From: JBEVNX01 sp040507895
GTDB lineage: Bacteria; Desulfobacterota; Binatia; JACPRU01
Assembly: GCA_040507895.1 (NCBI GenBank)
Contig: JBEVNX010000126.1
Span: 1 to 7,622, forward strand
Length of the DNA: 7,622 nucleotides
Direction of reading: 5' to 3'
The position numbers were made by a program, and so were the translations under genes. Shown piece after piece: positions 1-6,188 of the stretch. Numbering within the stretch: the stretch's first letter is position 1; each line of letters starts with the position of its first letter. The notes beneath the pieces were generated by a model. It was not told the origin of the DNA. It worked only from the letters and a program-made list of their open reading frames with translations, and did no database searches.

Positions 1-1556
1 AGCCTCCGCTGTTTCACTGGATGGCGGCCGGAGCTGCGTGGGCGCGCGCGAAGTGGTTCGGCGCGCCTGTTTTCTCCGGGGAGGATCTGGCGCTGCGGTT
101 CGACGAATGGGCGCTGCGCGCGCCGTCCGCGCTGGCGGCATCGCTGCTGATCGTCTCGACCGCCGTCGCCGGCGCTCCTTTGATCGGCGGGCGCGCTGCG
201 CTGTTCGCAGCCGCCGTGCTGCTCACGACCTTCCAGTTCTCGTATCAGGCGCGCTTCGGCCGCGTGGACATGCTGCTCACCGCTCTCGTCACGCTCGCCA
301 CGCTGCTCGCCGGGCGGGCGATGCTCGAACGGCGCCCCGGCTGGCTCTACCTCGCCGGCGCGGTCGGAGGCCTCGCCATGCTGGCGAAGGGGCCGCTCGG
401 GATCGTCCTTCCTGGGCTAGCCTGCGCCGCGTTTGTGGCGCTCGCGCCGCGCCTCCTCGGCATTCCTCAGGCGCCGCTGCGCGAGCTGCCATGGCGGAGG
501 GCCCTCGGCGTGGCCCTCGCCGTCGCGCTGCCTTGGTACGTGCTCTCGAATGCGCTGAGCCACGGTGCGGTCGTGAGGTCTCACCTCTTCGCCGAGAACT
601 TCGACCAATTCGTCGGCGTGGGCGGCCGCATGCGCGAGTCCTTCTACCTGGAACCCTGGCTGCTGGACTCGTTTCCCTGGAACCTCCTCGCGCTCTTCGC
701 GCTCGGAGCCGTTTGGCGCCGGCGCGAGCCCGCGGCGGTGTTCTGCGCGATCTGGTGGATCGTCGTGATCGCCTTCTACCAGATCGCCGCGTACAAGCGC
801 CGCGCCTATCTACTGCCCGCGCTGCCCGCCGAAGCGATGATCGCCGGATGGTATCTCGATCGCGTCGCCTTGACGCCGCTGCCGTCCGTTGCCGTCGGCG
901 AGTGGCTGAGTCGGGCGGCGCGTCCCGTTCTCGCTTGCTTCCTGGCCGGGCTCGTCGGAGCCGTGGCGGCTCCGCCGGCCGTGCGGGCCTGGGTCGAGAA
1001 CGGTTCGCTCGGCCCGCTCGATGCGGCCGTCGCGGTTGCTGCGGCAGCCGCCTGCATGTTTGCGCTCGGCGCGTCGGTGCGTGCGATCCGGGTGGGCAAC
1101 CGGGAAGCGGCGCTCGTCGCCGTGTGGCTCTGTCTCGGACTGTTCTATGCCGCCGTGCTGCCGACTGGCATGCTGGTGATGGGCAGGCAGCTCTCGCCGA
1201 AGAGCCTCGTGGCCCGCATCGAGGGCTCGATGTCGGACCGGAGCAATCTCGAGATCTGCGGCATCGGCGCGGACACGAGCCTCGTGCTGCTCCTCTACCT
1301 TTCGAATCCCGAGCGCGCCCGAGTGAGACCCGAAGGCTCGTGTGTGGCGAAGCCCGCTCCAGGCTTCTACGTGTTGTCGGACGTGGAATGGATGCGGGCC
1401 GTTCGAAGCGCGAGTGCTTCCCGATGGCGAAAGCACTTCGCGGGCGAGGTGCGCGGGGCAAACGCCCGCACACCGCTAGTCTTCGCGGAGCGCTTGCCCG
1501 CGGCCGCTGCGGAGCCGTCAGGAGATGCGGGCGGAACCGATGGCTCGCTGCAGTAG
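1..1556 (+). CDS. GT39/ArnT-like membrane glycosyltransferase, 5' truncated
   Basis: Polytopic inner-membrane glycosyltransferase of the GT39/PMT-ArnT type. Members move a sugar from a polyprenyl-phosphate donor onto lipid A, protein or another envelope acceptor on the periplasmic side. The reading frame is open to the left edge. It reads PPLFHW just before the first ATG at 21, which matches the conserved (K)PPL-Y/F-x-W motif near the N terminus of this family, so that ATG is internal and the true start lies upstream. Counting from it, visible marks are RFGRVDM (78-84, with the conserved Asp after the first helices), KGP followed by LP (123-131), ENFDQF (192-197) and KRRAYLLPALPA (259-270). 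Many hydrophobic helices follow one another, and the C-terminal part from about residue 390 looks soluble. Substrate and acceptor cannot be read from sequence. The next gene is 195 nt away and probably separately transcribed. Confidence 0.88.
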   Translation, partial: PPLFHWMAAGAAWARAKWFGAPVFSGEDLALRFDEWALRAPSALAASLLIVSTAVAGAPLIGGRAALFAAAVLLTTFQFSYQARFGRVDMLLTALVTLATLLAGRAMLERRPGWLYLAGAVGGLAMLAKGPLGIVLPGLACAAFVALAPRLLGIPQAPLRELPWRRALGVALAVALPWYVLSNALSHGAVVRSHLFAENFDQFVGVGGRMRESFYLEPWLLDSFPWNLLALFALGAVWRRREPAAVFCAIWWIVVIAFYQIAAYKRRAYLLPALPAEAMIAGWYLDRVALTPLPSVAVGEWLSRAARPVLACFLAGLVGAVAAPPAVRAWVENGSLGPLDAAVAVAAAAACMFALGASVRAIRVGNREAALVAVWLCLGLFYAAVLPTGMLVMGRQLSPKSLVARIEGSMSDRSNLEICGIGADTSLVLLLYLSNPERARVRPEGSCVAKPAPGFYVLSDVEWMRAVRSASASRWRKHFAGEVRGANARTPLVFAERLPAAAAEPSGDAGGTDGSLQ

Positions 1557-1681
1557 CGGGTCGGCGAAGACTGCACAGAGGTCTTGGAGTGCGACGCCGA
1601 TCTAGCCGTTCCAGGTCGGCGGGACGTCAATGCAAGACCAGGAGCTTGTTTCGCGAGGCTTGACTCCTGCCTAGGATTGGT

Positions 1682-1695
1682 TGGAGAGGTCTCCA
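1682..1695. repeat. Small perfect dyad upstream of the truncated hemoglobin gene
   Basis: TGGAGA and TCTCCA form perfect 6-bp inverted arms around a 2-nt centre, 57 nt before the hemoglobin start codon. It sits in the 195-nt noncoding gap where that gene's promoter should be, so an operator is possible. A short dyad like this can also occur by chance. No convincing -35/-10 pair could be placed around it, and I see no run of T that would make it a terminator. Confidence 0.3.
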
Positions 1696-1740
1696 GCAGC
1701 GACGCAGGGCACGCCGGGTCCCGCGCGTAGATCGGACTCG

Positions 1741-1746
1741 AGGAGG
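1741..1746 (+). promoter_or_regulatory. Strong Shine-Dalgarno site of the truncated hemoglobin gene
   Basis: AGGAGG lies 5 nt before the ATG at 1752, a near-perfect ribosome binding site. It fixes the start codon and suggests efficient translation. It is one of only two clear Shine-Dalgarno sites in the window. Confidence 0.85.
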
Positions 1747-1751
1747 ATACG

Positions 1752-2129
1752 ATGAGCGACGGGGAAAAGACGCTATACGAGCGACTCGGTGGCTACGAGG
1801 CGATCAGCGCCGTCGCGAATGATCTGGTGCCCCGACTGCAAGCCGATCCGCAGCTCGGCCGCTTTTGGGCCCACCGTGGAGCGGATGGCGTCAAGCGCGA
1901 AAAGCAACTCCTGATAGACTACCTCTGCGCATGTGCGGGCGGGCCGATGTACTACCGGGGCAGGGACATGGCACTCTGCCATCGCGGCATGCGCATCAGC
2001 GAGAGCGACTGGAACGTGTTCCTCGGCCACGCCGGCGCGACTCTCGCCAAGTTCAACGTGCCGGACGCCGAGCAACGCGAAGTGGTCGCGTTCGTCCAGA
2101 GTCTCAAGAGTGACATCGTCGAATGCTGA
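1752..2129 (+). CDS. Group-I truncated hemoglobin
   Basis: A 125-residue single-domain 2-on-2 globin, close to the usual length for the family. Such proteins bind heme and handle O2, NO or related ligands in the cytoplasm. The N-terminal LYERLGGYEAI (8-18), the GGP turn (63-65), GRDM (70-73) and HRGM (77-80) are group-I/TrHbN marks. His77 in HRGM is the expected proximal (F8) heme ligand, and Gln52 aligns with E11 of Mycobacterium tuberculosis TrHbN. The usual FY of helix B, whose Tyr is the B10 ligand-stabilising residue, reads LV here (25-26). The gene stands alone, between a glycosyltransferase and a convergent dehydrogenase operon, so context does not say whether it serves NO detoxification, O2 handling or sensing. 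The family call is firm; the physiological role is open. Confidence 0.93.
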   Translation: MSDGEKTLYERLGGYEAISAVANDLVPRLQADPQLGRFWAHRGADGVKREKQLLIDYLCACAGGPMYYRGRDMALCHRGMRISESDWNVFLGHAGATLAKFNVPDAEQREVVAFVQSLKSDIVEC

Positions 2130-2223
2130 GCTCGCCACGTGGCGGCGGCATTGGGGGCTTCCCGGTGGCACGAAGGAGCCAGTCCGCGCGCGCTTGACGA
2201 GTCGCGCCCGCGGCGAGCTCAGC
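2125..2223. repeat. 12-bp perfect inverted repeat spanning both convergent stop codons
   Basis: GCTGAGCTCGCC at 2125-2136 is exactly complementary to GGCGAGCTCAGC at 2212-2223, with 75 nt between the arms. Each arm contains the TGA stop codon of the gene that ends there, so each gene, read in its own direction, ends GC-TGA-GCTCGCC. The arms could pair at the 3' end of either transcript. No U-run follows on either strand, so this is not a canonical intrinsic terminator. It may be a Rho-independent-like structure without a U-tract, an mRNA 3'-end stabiliser, or chance in GC-rich DNA. Confidence 0.6.
2133..2144. repeat. 12-bp perfect palindrome in the convergent gap
   Basis: CGCCACGTGGCG is a perfect palindrome with no spacer, just after the hemoglobin stop and overlapping the left arm of the larger inverted repeat by 4 bp. 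Without a loop it would be a poor hairpin. It has the form of a dimeric protein-binding site around CACGTG, but it lies between gene ends, where an operator is not expected. Function is unknown. Confidence 0.4.
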
Positions 2224-3487
2224 GCCGGCGGCTGAATGTTTCGACGAGCTCGTTGACGCGATCGGCGCGCTCGATCGTCACTGCGTGTCCGGCGCCCTCG
2301 AGCACTTCGAGGCGCGCGCCAGGGATCGCGGACGCGACGTGCTCGGCGTGGAACGCGGGCACGAGCACGTCCTCGGCGCCGGCGATCACCAGCGTCGGCA
2401 TCGATAGTTGCGCGAGGTCGGCCGAGCGCGTACCGAGCCAGGCCCCGAACGCGTGGGCTTGGCGGCGGAGAGTTGCGAGCGGCGTGCGCGCCGCCATCGC
2501 GCGAAGCGCCTGAGCGGCCGCCTCGCGCTTCGGGGTTTCGGCGAGGAACCCGCGGCTCAGAAACCACGGGAGCATCGCACGGATGCGCCCTTCGGCTTGC
2601 GGCGCGTCGAACTCGAGTGAAGCGCGCAGCACGGCCTCGAGGCGCGCGTCCGGAGCGATGGGCGGGGTGATCAGCACGAGCGCTGCGACGGCGGTGGGCC
2701 GCTCGAGCGCCAACTCGAGGGCGATCGCCGCGCCCATGCTCGCGCCGACCACCGTGAGCGGTCCGCGGTCCCCCGCCGCCGATGCTGCCTCTTCGGCCAT
2801 GGCGGCGATCGTCAGCGAGTCGGCAGGCATCGGCCGCGATGCGCCGATGCCCTGCGGATCGTACGAGATCACGGTGAAGCTTTGGCGCAGATGGTCGATC
2901 TGCCGACGCCAGCTCGTCTTGTCGACGCCGAAGCCCGAGATCAACAGAAGAGGCGGGCCGTTACCCTCGGCATCGATCGACAGGGAGGGCTCGCTCGATC
3001 CCGCGCGCTCGACGTCCTCGACGGTGATCCGCCCGCCGGGCCCGCTGCCGGGGATCGATTCGAGATCGAGGCCGAGCTTCTTGGCGAGCGCACGCGCCGC
3101 GGGGGCAGCCTTCACGCCGCTCTGGGGCGCGCGAACCGGACCCGTCGCAGCGGCCGGCAAAGAATCGTGGGCGGCGCCCGCCCCAGCCGGTGCGCCTTCG
3201 ACCTCGGGGACGAAGCTTCGCTCGAAGGCGCCGCGGTCGAACGACTCGCCGGGATCGGTGAGGACACCGAGCAGAGACCCGATCGGCACCGTGGTTCCCG
3301 GCTCGACGTAGATCGCGGCGAGCGTTCCGCCGCAGAACGCTTCGACCTCCACCTCCACCTTTTCCGATTCGATGACGAGAAGGATCTGGCCCTTTTCGAC
3401 GATGTCGCCGGGGCTGGACTTCCACTCGACGACCGTGCCCTCGACCATGGTCAGGCCGAGGCGCGGCATCGTCACTGCGGTCGCCAT
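2219..3487 (-). CDS. acoC: AcoC-like E2 component: lipoyl, E3-binding and alpha/beta hydrolase domains
   Basis: A 422-residue protein in the E2 position of the dehydrogenase operon. Residues 1-78 are a biotinyl/lipoyl domain with the lipoylation lysine at K43 in ESEKV. A Pro/Ala/Gly-rich linker leads to a peripheral-subunit-binding (E3-binding) domain at about 126-160, with PAARALAKKLG and GSGPGGRITVEDV. Residues from about 168 to 422 are an alpha/beta hydrolase fold in place of the usual 2-oxoacid acyltransferase core. Its nucleophile elbow is GASMG (S250), with likely acid D373 (GAEDVLVP) and H401 (GAGHAV). The lipoyl plus hydrolase layout is that of AcoC in acetoin dehydrogenase; the HxxxD acyltransferase motif is not seen. 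The ATG is 9 nt after the E1 beta stop, with TGAGG overlapping that stop as a weak ribosome binding site. Which acyl group it carries, and whether the hydrolase part is active, is inference. Confidence 0.87.
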   Translation of the reverse strand: MATAVTMPRLGLTMVEGTVVEWKSSPGDIVEKGQILLVIESEKVEVEVEAFCGGTLAAIYVEPGTTVPIGSLLGVLTDPGESFDRGAFERSFVPEVEGAPAGAGAAHDSLPAAATGPVRAPQSGVKAAPAARALAKKLGLDLESIPGSGPGGRITVEDVERAGSSEPSLSIDAEGNGPPLLLISGFGVDKTSWRRQIDHLRQSFTVISYDPQGIGASRPMPADSLTIAAMAEEAASAAGDRGPLTVVGASMGAAIALELALERPTAVAALVLITPPIAPDARLEAVLRASLEFDAPQAEGRIRAMLPWFLSRGFLAETPKREAAAQALRAMAARTPLATLRRQAHAFGAWLGTRSADLAQLSMPTLVIAGAEDVLVPAFHAEHVASAIPGARLEVLEGAGHAVTIERADRVNELVETFSRRR

Positions 3488-3496
3488 GAGGAAGCC

Positions 3497-4504
3497 TCAG
3501 CCTTCGAGCGACGAGCGCACCGCCTCGACGACGCGGGCCGGGGAAGGGATGTAGGCGTCCTCCAGGACCGGACTGAACGGCACCGGGCAGTGCGGCGCCG
3601 TGACCCGCCGGATCGGGCCGCGCAGCAGGTCGAAGCCCTTGTCGACGGCGAGCGCGGAGATGTCCGCCGCCATTCCGCAGCGGGGCGTGGCCTCGTCCAC
3701 CACGACGAGGTAGCCCGTCTTGCCGAGCGACTCGAGCACGGCATCTTCGTCGAGGGGCGAGAGCGTTCGCAGATCGATGACCTCGGCGTCGATGCCCTCG
3801 CTCGCGAGGGTCTTAGCCGCCGCCAGCGAGGTGTCGACCATGCGCCCGCAGGCGACGATGGTCACCGATTTGCCGGCTCGGGCGATCGCGGCCTTGCCGA
3901 GCGGCACCGTGTAGCTCTCCTCGGGAACGTCGCCGCTCGTCGTGTAGAGCGACTTCGGCTCGCAGAAGATGACCGGATCGTCGTCGGCGATGGCGGAGAG
4001 CAGCAAGCCCTTGGCGTCGTAGGCGTTCGACGGTACGACGGTCTTCAACCCGGGGATCGCCGTGGTCATCGCGTATAGCGACTGCGAGTGCTGTGCCGCG
4101 GCTCGTAAACCCGCTCCGGTCATGGTGCGGACGACCAGCGGTACCTTGGCCTTGCCGCCGAACATGTAACGGAGCTTGGCGGCCTGATTCAGCAACTGGT
4201 CGAGGCAGACGCCGATGAAGTCGATGAACATCAGCTCGGCCACCGGCCGCAAGCCGGTGGTCGCCGCCCCGACGGCCATGCCCACGAGACCGGTCTCGCT
4301 GATCGGCGTGTCGATCACGCGGCCGGCGCCATACTTGCCGATGAGACCTTTGGTGGCGCCCATCACGCCGCCCCAGGCGTCCTCCTTCTGTCCGGCGCCT
4401 CCGGCGACGTCCTCGCCGAGCACGATGACGGTCGGGTCGGCCGCCATCGCTTGATCGAGAGCTTCGTTGACCGCCTGCACGAAGGTTCGCTTCCGTGTCG
4501 CCAT
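3497..4504 (-). CDS. acoB: Acetoin/pyruvate dehydrogenase-type E1 beta subunit
   Basis: A 335-residue transketolase-like beta subunit, full length for the family. With E1 alpha it forms the alpha2-beta2 ThDP enzyme that cleaves acetoin or decarboxylates a 2-oxoacid and acylates the lipoyl domain of E2. The N-terminal GEDVAGGAG followed by DAWGG and TKGL (30-54) resembles acetoin dehydrogenase AcoB more than ordinary pyruvate dehydrogenase. PISETG (67-72) holds E70, the conserved glutamate that contacts the ThDP aminopyrimidine, and QHSQS (138-142) holds active-site His139. The C-terminal domain carries the usual PLDEDAV and VVDEA stretches. It starts 10 nt after the E1 alpha stop, with a G-rich ribosome binding site overlapping that stop, and ends 9 nt before the E2-like gene, so all three are surely cotranscribed. 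Substrate is inferred from similarity and neighbours. Confidence 0.93.
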   Translation of the reverse strand: MATRKRTFVQAVNEALDQAMAADPTVIVLGEDVAGGAGQKEDAWGGVMGATKGLIGKYGAGRVIDTPISETGLVGMAVGAATTGLRPVAELMFIDFIGVCLDQLLNQAAKLRYMFGGKAKVPLVVRTMTGAGLRAAAQHSQSLYAMTTAIPGLKTVVPSNAYDAKGLLLSAIADDDPVIFCEPKSLYTTSGDVPEESYTVPLGKAAIARAGKSVTIVACGRMVDTSLAAAKTLASEGIDAEVIDLRTLSPLDEDAVLESLGKTGYLVVVDEATPRCGMAADISALAVDKGFDLLRGPIRRVTAPHCPVPFSPVLEDAYIPSPARVVEAVRSSLEG

Positions 4505-4514
4505 GATGGCCCCC

Positions 4515-5489
4515 TCAGCTTTGGTATTGGACGTAGACGTCGGTGGTCAGCTCGGATGGGTCGGGCGCCGCGCTCGCTTCGGCGAAGCGCACTGCTTCGG
4601 CGATCGCCTTGGCGACTTGGTCGTCGACGCCCCGCAACTCGCTCGCCGCGAGTTTTCCATCCGAAACGACGCGCTTCTCGAAGTTGTCGATGGGATCCCG
4701 AGAGGTGCGCACCTTCTCGGTCTCTTCCTTGGTACGATAGGTGAGCGGATCACCGACGTAGTGACCAAAGTAACGATAAGTCTTGCACTCGAGCAGCGTC
4801 GGTCCCTCGCCTCGGCGCGCGCGCTCGATCGCGGCCGACGCTTTGGAGAAGACGTCGAAGAAGTCCATGCCCTCGGCGACCACCCCGGGAATGCCGTAAC
4901 TCGCCGCTCGGTCGGCGAGGTCCCGGATGTTCACGTGATACGCCACGGGCGTGGCCTCGCCGTAGCCGTTGTTCTCGATCACGAAGACGGCGGGCAGCTT
5001 GAGGATCGAGGCGATGTTGAGGCTTTCGTGAAAGGCGCCCTGGTTCGTCGCCCCGTCGCCGAAGAACGAGACCGCGACGCCGCCGTTTTTCAAGACCTTG
5101 GCGGAGAGCGCTGCGCCGATCGCGAGGGGGATGCCGCCGCCGACGATGCCGTTGGCACCGAGCATGCCCTTGCCGACGTCGGCGATGTGCATGGAGCCGC
5201 CCTTCCCCTTACAGATGCCGGCCTGCTTCCCGAAAATCTCAGCCATCATCGCGTTGAGCTCGACTCCCTTGGCGATCGAATGGCCGTGCCCGCGATGCGT
5301 GCTCGTCACGCAGTCCCGGTCGCTGAGCGACACGCACACCCCGGCGGCGATGGCCTCCTCCCCGGCATACAAATGGAGAAAGCCGGGGACGCGGCCTGCC
5401 TGAGAGAGCTCGTTCAGCGTCTGCTCGAAGCTGCGGATCGTCCGCATCGTGCGGTACGTTCCCAGTAACTGGTCGCGCGAGAGCTCCAT
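4515..5489 (-). CDS. acoA: Acetoin/pyruvate dehydrogenase-type E1 alpha subunit
   Basis: A 324-residue ThDP-binding alpha subunit and first gene of the minus-strand operon. The ThDP/Mg motif runs from GDG (144-146) to NN (173-174). Other family marks are HRGHGH (65-70), CKGKGGSMHI (93-102), HESLNIAS (154-161) and the active-site loop YRYFGHYVGDP near residue 240. Length and motifs fit AcoA/PdhA. Start choice: a GTG three codons upstream at 5498 is in frame but forms part of the Shine-Dalgarno sequence GGAGGTGA, so the ATG at 5489, 8 nt after GGAGG, is preferred. With E1 beta it should form the E1 component. Acetoin is the likely substrate because E1 beta and the hydrolase-type E2 look like the aco system, but pyruvate or a branched 2-oxoacid is not excluded. 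No acoR regulator or E3 gene adjoins it. Confidence 0.93.
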   Translation of the reverse strand: MELSRDQLLGTYRTMRTIRSFEQTLNELSQAGRVPGFLHLYAGEEAIAAGVCVSLSDRDCVTSTHRGHGHSIAKGVELNAMMAEIFGKQAGICKGKGGSMHIADVGKGMLGANGIVGGGIPLAIGAALSAKVLKNGGVAVSFFGDGATNQGAFHESLNIASILKLPAVFVIENNGYGEATPVAYHVNIRDLADRAASYGIPGVVAEGMDFFDVFSKASAAIERARRGEGPTLLECKTYRYFGHYVGDPLTYRTKEETEKVRTSRDPIDNFEKRVVSDGKLAASELRGVDDQVAKAIAEAVRFAEASAAPDPSELTTDVYVQYQS

Positions 5490-5577
5490 AGGGTTCACCT
5501 CCGGGGTCGGATCACTAGCAAACGGCTCCGCCGAAGGCCATCTTTACTCGCCGGGCCGTTCGCTCTACCTTCTTGGC
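5490..5577. promoter_or_regulatory. Divergent promoter region between the aco-type operon and lptC
   Basis: This 88-nt gap must hold the start of the minus-strand dehydrogenase operon, and probably a promoter for lptCAB. I could not place a convincing sigma-70 -35/-10 pair in either direction. A GG...GC arrangement on the minus strand near 5515-5540 resembles a sigma-54 site but has the wrong spacing. The call rests on gene geometry only. Confidence 0.45.
5496..5502 (-). promoter_or_regulatory. Shine-Dalgarno site that sets the E1 alpha start
   Basis: On the minus strand this reads GGAGGTG, 6 to 8 nt before the ATG at 5489. Because the possible GTG start at 5498 lies inside this site, the ATG is the better start codon. 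Confidence 0.8.
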
Positions 5578-6180
5578 GTGCGGCGCCAGTACGTCCGCTT
5601 TGGGGTCGGCTTCATCGTCGTAGCCGCGTTCGCTTCCGTCGGCTACCTCTTGCACACGAGCTTCCAGGTCCAGAAGTCGACCCAAGACGATCACTCGAGC
5701 CTCGAAGGCATGCTCCCCGAGGCGGTGCAGTGGATCCAAAACTTCCACCGTATCGAGATCCGCGAGGGCAAGAAGGCTTGGGAGCTCATCGCGGACGAGG
5801 CGCAGTATCTGCAGGAGCGCGATCAGGTGGTGGTTCGCAACCCCCGTACTACCCTCTACATGCAGGATGGAGAAAAGGTCACCGTGACCGGCAATCACGG
5901 GACCGTCGAGTTCGCGAACGGCAAGGATTTGCGCAAGGCGGTGCTTCACGATAGCGTCGAGGTCCACCTGCGAGGCTTCGTCGTCCGCGCCGAAGAAGCG
6001 GTCTACGAACGAAGTACCGAGAAGATCGTCGCGAACGGACCGGTGACGATCGTCGGCACGGAGCTGCAGGTCGCTGGGAACGACATGACCGTGTACGTCA
6101 AGGACTCTCGCTTCGAGCTCCGAAAGTCGGTGCGTGTGACACTCATTCCCAAAGCATCCCAGGGCTCGCCGCGCTCCTAA
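5578..6180 (+). CDS. lptC: LptC, inner-membrane LPS export adaptor
   Basis: A 200-residue bitopic protein that takes LPS from the LptB2FG transporter and passes it to LptA in the periplasm. An N-terminal membrane anchor (about 8-25) follows a short basic segment, RRQYVR. The rest is a periplasmic beta-jellyroll domain. It has the LptC-type pattern of WELIADEAQY, then repeated strands alternating with V-x-V and G turns, and VRAEEAVYERSTEKIVANGPVTI near the C terminus. The GTG at 5578 is preferred: it gives the family's usual length with the anchor at the very N terminus, and no other ATG, GTG or TTG occurs in frame between 5490 and it. An upstream ATG at 5449 would overlap the divergent E1 alpha gene by 41 nt. 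No clear ribosome binding site precedes the GTG, so the start stays somewhat uncertain. lptA follows after 8 nt. Confidence 0.88.
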   Translation: MRRQYVRFGVGFIVVAAFASVGYLLHTSFQVQKSTQDDHSSLEGMLPEAVQWIQNFHRIEIREGKKAWELIADEAQYLQERDQVVVRNPRTTLYMQDGEKVTVTGNHGTVEFANGKDLRKAVLHDSVEVHLRGFVVRAEEAVYERSTEKIVANGPVTIVGTELQVAGNDMTVYVKDSRFELRKSVRVTLIPKASQGSPRS

Positions 6181-6188
6181 CTCTCGTG

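Noticed and set aside
38..1663. A 541-codon plus-strand frame overlapping the glycosyltransferase, and a 394-codon antisense frame
   Set aside because: Both are extremely Arg/Ala-rich, as expected of out-of-frame reading of high-GC DNA. The GT39 frame carries family motifs and membrane helices.
1646..1677. Sigma-70 promoter with TTGTTT and TAGGAT before the truncated hemoglobin gene
   Set aside because: The spacing is 20 nt, too long for a normal promoter. TTGACT at 1660-1665 has no -10 element at the right distance.
2130..2218. Intrinsic bidirectional terminator in the convergent gap
   Set aside because: Stems can be drawn, but no T-run follows on either strand. The structure is reported as an inverted repeat instead.
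2882..5468. Long open frames on the plus strand (about 398 and 333 codons) opposite the dehydrogenase operon
   Set aside because: They are antisense shadows of E1 alpha, E1 beta and the E2-like gene in GC-rich DNA. Their translations are Arg/Asp/Gly-rich with no recognisable domain, while the opposite strand has clear catalytic motifs.
5511..5545. Sigma-54-type -24/-12 promoter upstream of E1 alpha on the minus strand
   Set aside because: GG and GC pairs are present, but the spacing is 11 nt instead of the required 10, and the flanking bases fit poorly.
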